The position numbers and the translations under genes were made by a program. A DNA stretch of 64,000 nucleotides from Streptomyces sp. CGMCC 4.7035 (GTDB lineage: Bacteria; Actinomycetota; Actinomycetes; Streptomycetales; Streptomycetaceae): NCBI RefSeq assembly GCF_031583065.1, contig NZ_CP134053.1:4464001-4528000 (forward strand), written 5' to 3'. The notes under the pieces were generated by a model. The model was not told the origin of the DNA and did not search any database. It saw only the letters and a program-made list of their open reading frames with translations. Shown one piece after another: positions 59,401 to 64,000 of the stretch; within the stretch, counting starts at the first letter, position 1, and every line of letters begins with the position of its first letter.

Positions 59401-59618
59401 GCATCGCCGCCGAGGCTGACGCGGTGTGGAAGCTGCTCGGCGCGGGCGCCCGGGTCCATGTGTGCGGCGACGGACGGTACATGGCACCCGGAGTACGGGA
59501 CGCCTTCCGCGACCTGTACGTGCGGCACACCGCCGGCGCCGACGAGAGGGCAGCCCGCGAATGGCTGCTGGACCTGATGAACCAGGGCCGGTACATAGAG
59601 GACGTATATGCCGGTTGA
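56433..59618 (+). CDS. Self-sufficient cytochrome P450 / P450 reductase (CYP102 type)
   Basis: ATG at 56433 with AGAGGGAG upstream; 1061 residues, the full length of P450BM3-type fusions. The heme domain has the I-helix AGHETTS (residues 271-277), GETLRLWP (ExxR) and FGTGERACIGR with heme ligand Cys411. The reductase half shows an FMN-flavodoxin part (LLLHGSNYGTCRDVTAQLAD, ITAASYNGQPTDDAA) and an FAD/NADPH part (RPRTYSISSSP, GTGLAPFRGALADR, VHVCGDGRYMAPGVR). It is an NADPH-driven hydroxylase, typically of long-chain fatty acids; the substrate here is unknown. Divergent to the PAS-LuxR regulator. Confidence 0.96.
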   Translation: MTEVVVPPHTEIRDGLPVVDLSAALRTGAPVLGAMERVRRFGPAFYQRVHGQEQLFVAGLDLVTELADEQRFAKSLGPALLNVREFAGDGLFTAFNDEPNWARAHDLLMPAFALGSMHTYHPVMVRVARRLIDAWDRHAAAGTPVDVPEDMTRMTLDTIGLAGFGFDFGSFRGERQHPFVGAMVRCLTWAMKRLARRPGVDYGEVDEAFRADAGYLTSVVDEVIAARTAGGAPDGGVEDLLGLMLRAVHPSDGKPLDARNIRNQVITFLIAGHETTSGTLAFALYFLAKHPEVLHRVRREVDELWGDVVDPEPTYEDVGRLRYTRQVLGETLRLWPAAPAFVRQAREDTLLGGRIPLRAGQPAGVIIPMLHRDPVWGDNPDLFDPARFAPEAESARSPHAYKPFGTGERACIGRQFALHEATLLLGLLAHRYRLIDHDQYELNVRQTLTIKPDGLTLTLIRRTSADRATRPAPTRPTRAFDFARPGRVRQGTSVLLLHGSNYGTCRDVTAQLADHADQLGCTTDVAPLDAYAGALPTDRPVVITAASYNGQPTDDAAAFVRRLGNAAPGAANGVTYAVLGVGDRNWTATYQRVPALIDERLTALGGTRLVERGAADASGDLTGAVREFTVRLRSALLEYAGDPAATQSAPEGPGYAVAEVSGGSLDALADRHGMSAMTVTEVRSLTAPAHPRVKRFVRLSLPEGMSYRTGDHLAVLPAHDPALVERAARILGVDLDTVLGITPTRPRRDGLAVDRPLSVRELFTHHLELRERPTADRLRLLAGLNPCPPERGALEALAGDASALTADRRTLLDLIEDHPALRESLTWPVLLDLLPPIRPRTYSISSSPTVDPDHVDLMVSLLQAPARSGRGTYHGSGSGHLCALRPGATVLARVQPCREVFRVRHDDAPVIMVAAGTGLAPFRGALADRVARLASGARLAPAVCYFGCDSPDGDFLHAQELRAAERAGAVELRPVFSAAPVDGQRFVQHRIAAEADAVWKLLGAGARVHVCGDGRYMAPGVRDAFRDLYVRHTAGADERAAREWLLDLMNQGRYIEDVYAG

Positions 59619-59699
59619 CCACGCCGACCGGGCACAATTCACCGGCCTCAGTACTGGGTCACGTCGAATTCTCGTAAAGCGGTGATATATGACCCAACC

Positions 59700-60953
59700 A
59701 TGGCCAAACCTCACGTCGCGGACCACACGTCGGTACCGCAGGGTCAAGGTGTCAACACACTCTCGCCCGCCCCTGTCTCCGAACGGGTCGGGGGCGCGGA
59801 GCGTCGCGTCCGCCTTCGCCTCCAGGACCGGCTCGTGCCCGGCGCCGCGCCGGCCCTCGCCCTGTTCGCGTCCCTCCGTCTCGCCGGTGTCGCCGCGATC
59901 GCCCTGGCGAACCATCTGGCCGGCCGCCCGCTGCTCAAGGCTCTGACGCATTCGTGGGACTCGCGCTGGTATCTGCACATCGCCGAGCACGGGTACGGCA
60001 CCCGCGTCCACGTGCTCGCCACCACCGGCGCCGTCCAGCGGGACTGGGCGTTCTTCCCGCTCTACCCGGGACTCATCCGTATCGTGTCGACCGTCCTTCC
60101 GCTCACTCCGGGCGCCGCCGCCCTGCTCATCGCCTGGTGCGCGGCAGGGGTGGCCGCGTACGGCATCTACGCGATCGGACATCATCTGTACGGACGCGCG
60201 GTCGCCACCGCACTCGTCGGCTTGTGGGCCGCCCTGCCGCACTCCGTCGTCCTCGACATCGCCTATACAGAGCCCCTGTTCACCGCGCTCGCCGCATGGT
60301 CCCTGTACGCCGTGCTCAGGAGCCGCTGGCTATGGGCGGGCGCGCTGGCCGGCCTGGCGGGGCTGTCCCGGCCGACCGGGTTCGCCGTCGCCGCGGCGAT
60401 CATTGCCGTGGCGGCACACGAGGTCGTCAGGTGGCGCGGCCGAGTTCCCCGCGGGCTGTGGATCGGCACGGCGATCGCCCCGCTCGGCTGGGTGGGCTTC
60501 GTCCTGTGGGTCGGCGACAGCACGGGCGATCCGCTGGGCGGCTACTTCAGGGTGCAGCGCGCCTGGGACTCGCGCTTCGACTTCGGCGCCGGCTCGCTGC
60601 ACTTCCTCAGGGCGCTGCTCCTGCACGGCGGCCGGGTCGACTACCCGCTGGCGCTGGTGATCGTCACGGCGGCCGTCCTGCTGTTCTGTCTGCTGTGCAT
60701 GGACCGTGCCCCGCTGGGGCTGATCGTGTACGCCGGCATACTCGTTCTGATCACGGTCGGCGGCTCCGGGCCGTACGCGTCGAAACCGCGTTTCCTGCTG
60801 CCCGCGTTCCCCCTGCTGCTGCCGCTCGCCTTCGGTCTCGCACGGACCTGGAGGGTCCGGCCGAAACACGCCCTCCTGCTCGGCACCGCCCTCGCCGCTG
60901 TCTCCCTGGTCTACGGGACGTATCTCCTGACGACCAGCCGCACGCCGTTGTGA
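59700..60953 (+). CDS. Mannosyltransferase-like membrane protein (PIG-V type)
   Basis: ATG at 59700 is chosen (GTG at 59682 possible; no ribosome site for either), 417 residues with about 10 helices. The start of the membrane part, HSWDSRWYLHIAEHGYG, carries the conserved W-D-x-x-x-Y-x-x-I-A-x-x-G-Y motif of GT-C glycosyltransferases of the PIG-V type. AFFPLYPGLIRIVSTVLPLT and AYTEPLFTALAAWSLYA follow. These enzymes transfer mannose from polyprenyl-phosphate-mannose to outer-leaflet lipids. It is a membrane GT-C enzyme of unknown acceptor. Followed by a hairpin. Confidence 0.85.
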   Translation: MAKPHVADHTSVPQGQGVNTLSPAPVSERVGGAERRVRLRLQDRLVPGAAPALALFASLRLAGVAAIALANHLAGRPLLKALTHSWDSRWYLHIAEHGYGTRVHVLATTGAVQRDWAFFPLYPGLIRIVSTVLPLTPGAAALLIAWCAAGVAAYGIYAIGHHLYGRAVATALVGLWAALPHSVVLDIAYTEPLFTALAAWSLYAVLRSRWLWAGALAGLAGLSRPTGFAVAAAIIAVAAHEVVRWRGRVPRGLWIGTAIAPLGWVGFVLWVGDSTGDPLGGYFRVQRAWDSRFDFGAGSLHFLRALLLHGGRVDYPLALVIVTAAVLLFCLLCMDRAPLGLIVYAGILVLITVGGSGPYASKPRFLLPAFPLLLPLAFGLARTWRVRPKHALLLGTALAAVSLVYGTYLLTTSRTPL

Positions 60954-60981
60954 GCCCGGCACCCGGCCGAACGACCGCCCC

Positions 60982-61011
60982 ACGCGCGGCCCGTCGCCGC
61001 GGGCCGCGCGT
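60982..61011 (+). terminator. 12-bp hairpin terminator
   Basis: ACGCGCGGCCCG (60982-60993) pairs with CGGGCCGCGCGT (61000-61011), 6-base loop, after the mannosyltransferase-like gene. Confidence 0.75.
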
Positions 61012-61141
61012 CCGACGAACAGAGGGCAGCCATCGATCTCCGTGCCGGCCCGGGCGGCGTCCGGCCGGCCCCGCCGCGTCTGGGCCGTACCGGTGCGGGT
61101 ACCCGAAGCGGCGGAAGAACTCTTCTGAGGAGATGACTTGG

Positions 61142-61414
61142 ATGCTCATCATCGGACTGCTCCTCCTGGCGGCCACCGGCGCCTTCGCCGGCCTGGCGAT
61201 CGCCGGCAACCTGTCCGGCGGCCCCGAATACACCGTGTCGATGCTCGATCACCCCATCGCCACCATGAACGCCCTCGCCATCTTCAGCTCCGGCCTCGCC
61301 CTGGCGTTGCTCTTCGCGCTGGGTCTTGCCGCGGCCGTGAACGCGGCCACGCACCACCGGCACAGGGGCCCGCGATCGCACCGGGCACGGGGGACCACGG
61401 CGGCCCACATGTGA
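61142..61414 (+). CDS. Small two-helix membrane protein
   Basis: ATG at 61142 has TGAGGAG nine bases upstream (ATG at 61133 is too close to that site). 90 residues: one helix MLIIGLLLLAATGAFAGLAI and a second ALAIFSSGLALALLFALGLA with a polar His/Arg-rich C-terminal tail (THHRHRGPRSHRARG). Such small proteins are common near envelope genes; function unknown. Convergent with the PPOX gene. Confidence 0.75.
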   Translation: MLIIGLLLLAATGAFAGLAIAGNLSGGPEYTVSMLDHPIATMNALAIFSSGLALALLFALGLAAAVNAATHHRHRGPRSHRARGTTAAHM

Positions 61415-61436
61415 CGGGACCCGAGACCTCTCCCCC

Positions 61437-61904
61437 TCAACGGTCCGGGTCGTCGGGCTCGGCAGCGGCGCGCCAGCCGCTCCAGCGGTGGACGGTGACC
61501 ACGACGACCGGTCCGTCCGGCGGGCTGTCGCGGTACTGGGGGTACTTTCGCCGCAGCAGGGCGACGGCTGCCTCGTACGCGTGCCGGTCCTGTTCCGTCG
61601 GCGCGTCGGGCGGCACGGTCCGGGCGCCGCCGTCGGCGCGGACCCACCACAGCCGGTCCCAGTCCTCGTCGTACGCGTCCACAAGCAGGCACACGGCCGG
61701 GTTGACGGCGATGTTGTGCAGCCGTTTCAGCCGCTGGGAGCTCTTGGGCTTGCGGTCGACGGCCATGACGATCCCGTCGTCGCCGTACCGGGCGAACACG
61801 ACCGGAACGAGGTGGGGGCGTCCCTCGGGGTCCACCGTCGCCAGCCGCGCGACCCGGGCCGCGGTGAACCGTCGCCGCGCCTCGTCCTCGTCCATCCGCG
61901 GCAC
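61437..61904 (-). CDS. PPOX-class F420-dependent oxidoreductase (TIGR03668 type)
   Basis: GTG at 61904 has AGAGG seven bases upstream; 155 residues. The split-barrel fold is recognised by ARVARLATVDPEGRPHLVPV, then IVMAVDRKPKSSQRLKRLHN and LLVDAYDEDWDRLWWVRADG. These proteins bind F420 or flavin in actinomycetes and reduce small molecules. Its stop lies 22 bases from that of the convergent membrane protein gene. It is the second gene of a unit with the phosphoribosyltransferase (40-base gap). Confidence 0.88.
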   Translation of the reverse strand: MPRMDEDEARRRFTAARVARLATVDPEGRPHLVPVVFARYGDDGIVMAVDRKPKSSQRLKRLHNIAVNPAVCLLVDAYDEDWDRLWWVRADGGARTVPPDAPTEQDRHAYEAAVALLRRKYPQYRDSPPDGPVVVVTVHRWSGWRAAAEPDDPDR

Positions 61905-61944
61905 CGCCACACCTCTTCCTGTCGCCGGATCGCGGGGCCCGTCC

Positions 61945-62589
61945 TCAGTCGCCGTGCAGTGCTCGGAGGACATCGTCGTCCGTCAGCTGCTCGAAGTCCT
62001 CGTAACACAGGCCCACGGCGGTGAAGGAACTCGGCCGCTTCAGGCAGATCACGTCGTCGGCGTCGTGGCTCAGCAGTTCGGCGGCCTCGGGCGAGGACAC
62101 CGGCACGGCCAGGACGACACGTGCGGGTTCCTGACGGCGTACGGACGACAGTGCGGCACTTGCCGTGACCCCGGTGGCGAGCCCGTCGTCGACGACGATC
62201 ACGGTGCGTCCGCCGAGTTCCGGAGCGGGGCGCCCCTGCCGGTAGAGGCGCTCCCGGCGGTGGAGTTCCCTCCGCTCACGTGCCACCACCGGAGCGAGGT
62301 CGGCCTCGCTCAGACCCAGCTGGTCCAGCGCCCAGTCGTCGAACAGCGGAGGGCCGTCGCCGACGATCGCGCCGATGCCGTACTCCTCGTGGGAGGGGGC
62401 GCCGATCTTGCGTACGACGAGCACGTCGAGCGGGGCGTCCAGGGCCCGGGCCACCTCGGCGGCCACGGCGACCCCGCCGCGCGGCAGCGCGAGGACGACC
62501 ACCGGGTCCGGGAAGGCCCCCTTTTCCTGAAGGACACGCAGACACCGGGCCAGTTCCCGCCCGGCCTCTCTGCGGTCTCGGAACGGCAT
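61945..62589 (-). CDS. Phosphoribosyltransferase-fold protein
   Basis: ATG at 62589 with AAAGGCGAG upstream; 214 residues. The type I PRTase fold is visible: VVLALPRGGVAVAAEVARAL, DVLVVRKIGAPSHEEYGIGA, and the PRPP loop VIVVDDGLATGVTASAALSS. These proteins transfer ribose-5-phosphate to a base or serve as hydrolases or regulators; the substrate of this widespread actinomycete type is unknown. First gene of the unit with the PPOX gene. Confidence 0.88.
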   Translation of the reverse strand: MPFRDRREAGRELARCLRVLQEKGAFPDPVVVLALPRGGVAVAAEVARALDAPLDVLVVRKIGAPSHEEYGIGAIVGDGPPLFDDWALDQLGLSEADLAPVVARERRELHRRERLYRQGRPAPELGGRTVIVVDDGLATGVTASAALSSVRRQEPARVVLAVPVSSPEAAELLSHDADDVICLKRPSSFTAVGLCYEDFEQLTDDDVLRALHGD

Positions 62590-62893
62590 GTACTCGCCTT
62601 TCACGGGGCGGGCGCCGATACGATGGTGCCCCTTGTCCGGCGCTGCCGGGTACCCGATGTCCGCCTCCTTCCACCGTCTCACCCTTTGTCCGGAGCGGCC
62701 GCCCGGGCGACGGCCGATCGGAGGTGGTACGGGGGACGGCCGGGCGCGTTCGGCTGCCACGGCGCTGGGGCCGGGGGCACACTGGAAGGGCACACCCGCT
62801 CCTCGCGGGCGTGCCGGTCATGGGGCTCACCGCAACCGCGGACCGACGTCTCCGCTGACGGTCCTGGTCCAACGGTGCCGACCAGGAGGAACC
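62590..62893. other. Divergent promoter region
   Basis: About 300 bases between the phosphoribosyltransferase gene (minus) and the hypothetical gene (plus). No gene or clear repeat was recognised. Confidence 0.4.
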
Positions 62894-63400
62894 ATGCCCA
62901 CACCCACGGCACCCTCTCCGTCGATACGAACCGGCATGCGACATCGCCTGGTACGGCTGCTGGCGCGGCGTCGTCCCCCACCCGCCCGTCCCTCGCGCCA
63001 GGCCGAGCTTCGGGCCCTGACCGCGCTGTTGGACGAGGCGGTCGAAGCCCAGCGGGGCGCCGACGAGGCGGTGGCGGCGTGCGGCGAGCCCGGTCCGGTG
63101 CGCGCGACGGCCGCACGGGAGTGTGGACAGCACAGCGTGACCTTCCACCGGCTGAGTGGACGGTTGAACAGCCTGCCGGTGACGTATCCCGATCTCGCCG
63201 AGGCGCGGGCACGGGCGGGACGGCTGCTGGCGTACCACCAGTGGATGGTGCGCCAGGCGATGGACCTGGCGTTCACCGCGCACGCGGACGCCCGGACCGA
63301 GGCCGCGCGGCTGCGCCTGAACGGCCTGGGCCGGCCCGCGGACGACCTTCGCGGACTGCGTGACCTCCTGCGCGGCCAGGCCGAGCGGAGCAGCCCATGA
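62894..63400 (+). CDS. Hypothetical helical protein
   Basis: ATG at 62894 with AGGAGGA upstream; 168 residues. Mostly amphipathic helix: QAELRALTALLDEAVEAQRG, ARARAGRLLAYHQWMVRQAM, DLAFTAHADARTEAARLRLN. The N-terminal 35 residues are basic and Pro/Arg-rich. I do not recognise a family. It lies directly upstream of the inorganic pyrophosphatase gene on the same strand, but 125 bases with a tandem repeat separate them. Confidence 0.7.
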   Translation: MPTPTAPSPSIRTGMRHRLVRLLARRRPPPARPSRQAELRALTALLDEAVEAQRGADEAVAACGEPGPVRATAARECGQHSVTFHRLSGRLNSLPVTYPDLAEARARAGRLLAYHQWMVRQAMDLAFTAHADARTEAARLRLNGLGRPADDLRGLRDLLRGQAERSSP

Positions 63401-63470
63401 GAGCCACCCTGCCGGTGTGCGGCCCGCGCACCGGTCCGGGGCCGAACAGGCCGTGTGCCACCGGCCGCTG

Positions 63471-63502
63471 ACCGGCTCACCGGCTCACCGGCTCACCGGC
63501 TC
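63471..63502. repeat. Tandem 8-bp repeat (ACCGGCTC) with four units
   Basis: ACCGGCTC is repeated four times from 63471 to 63502, ending 12 bases before the ribosome site of the pyrophosphatase gene. Confidence 0.95.
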
Positions 63503-63525
63503 ACCGACGAGACAAGGAGGCCGTC

Positions 63526-64000
63526 GTGGAGTTCGACGTCATCGTGGAGATCCCCCAGGGATCGCGCAACAAGTACGAGATGGACCACGAACTGCACCGA
63601 CTCCGCCTGGACCGGATGCTGTTCACCTCCACCCAGTACCCGGCCGACTACGGCTACATCGACCACACCCTCGGCGGCGACGGTGACCCGCTCGACGCCC
63701 TCGTCCTGGTCGGCGACCCCACCTTCCCCGGCTGTGTGATCGAGTGCCGCGCCGTCGGCATGTTCGTCATGAAGGACGAGAAGGGCCCCGACGAGAAAAT
63801 CCTCTGCGTCCCGGCGCACGACCCGCGCTATGAGACGGTGCAGGACATCGACGACGTCCCGGTCTTCGACCGGCTGGAGATCACCCACTTCTTCGAGGTC
63901 TACAAGGACCTGGAGCCCGGCAAGTCGGTCGAGGGTTCCCACTGGGAGGGACGGGACAAGGCGTACGCGGAGATCGAGACCTCCCGCAGGCGCGCCGCCG
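63526..64000 (+). CDS. ppa: Inorganic pyrophosphatase (cut by window edge)
   Basis: GTG at 63526 follows AAGGAGG and the frame stays open to the window end (158 codons). MEFDVIVEIPQGSRNKYEMD, FTSTQYPADYGYIDHTLGGD, GDPLDALVLVGDPTFPGCVI are the conserved blocks of soluble family I pyrophosphatases; the Mg-binding D-x-D-P-x-D motif reads GDGDPLDALV. It hydrolyses pyrophosphate to phosphate and drives biosynthetic reactions forward. Only the last few residues are missing from the window. Confidence 0.95.
   Translation, partial: MEFDVIVEIPQGSRNKYEMDHELHRLRLDRMLFTSTQYPADYGYIDHTLGGDGDPLDALVLVGDPTFPGCVIECRAVGMFVMKDEKGPDEKILCVPAHDPRYETVQDIDDVPVFDRLEITHFFEVYKDLEPGKSVEGSHWEGRDKAYAEIETSRRRAA

Overview
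The window is high-GC DNA with strongly GC-biased third codon positions, frequent GTG starts, ATGA/GTGA overlaps and many actinomycete families (SpoIIE-type phosphatase with HATPase domain, SCO5918 family, egtABCD, F420-type PPOX protein, dodecin, twin cold-shock proteins). It is almost certainly a Streptomyces chromosome, probably an arm or arm-proximal region. I saw no rRNA, tRNA or CRISPR array.

Region 1 (1-4.5 kb): a divergently transcribed GyrB-like GHKL ATPase (cut by the window edge) faces a NUDIX hydrolase, a remnant of a second NUDIX gene, a three-domain methyltransferase-ASCH-NUDIX protein, a methyltransferase-NUDIX protein and a M15 dipeptidase gene broken by a decayed IS4-type transposase. 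The operon looks specialised for nucleotide or small-molecule modification and clean-up. Its function is unknown to me.

Region 2 (4.8-20.5 kb): accessory DNA. It holds a secreted S8 peptidase, a MarR-MFS operon, a DUF1330 protein, a small lipoprotein and a CE4-type polysaccharide deacetylase. It also holds a ZIP metal transporter behind a DmdR/IdeR-like iron box and a SpoIIE phosphatase co-directional with a frameshifted MFS exporter. Between them lie decayed genes: TetR and possible phosphotransferase fragments, an ISL3 transposase tail, a zinc-ribbon protein, and a broken tyrosine integrase. The 3' end of that integrase is repeated, inverted and about 98% identical, 1.5 kb away.

Region 3 (21.2-29.2 kb): an island rich in RNA-metabolism genes. 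It has a divergent RNase J, two cold-shock proteins, a DEAD-box helicase, a CBS-domain gene with a one-base deletion, an SCO5918-family protein, a MerR-like HTH protein, a shortened TnpB-related protein and a 370-bp imperfect non-coding repeat.

Region 4 (30-64 kb): ordinary, well-spaced chromosomal genes. These are pirin with a divergent MarR pair; a TPR protein; a PepSY membrane protein; peptide deformylase; an acyltransferase; and a flavin disulfide oxidoreductase divergent from thioredoxin. Next come LacI divergent from an amidase, an NfeD-like mini-protein with flotillin, a D-cysteine desulfhydrase/ACC deaminase-like enzyme with a GOLPH3 protein, and LysR divergent from a muconolactone-isomerase-like protein and an MFS exporter. 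A PemK/MazF-like toxin, a PARG-type macrodomain protein and the complete egtABCD ergothioneine operon follow. The window closes with dodecin, a PAS-LuxR regulator divergent from a self-sufficient CYP102-type P450, a GPI-mannosyltransferase-like membrane protein, a PPOX/phosphoribosyltransferase pair and the start of inorganic pyrophosphatase. Many units end in strong hairpin terminators. Short 8-9 bp tandem repeats occur at three places.
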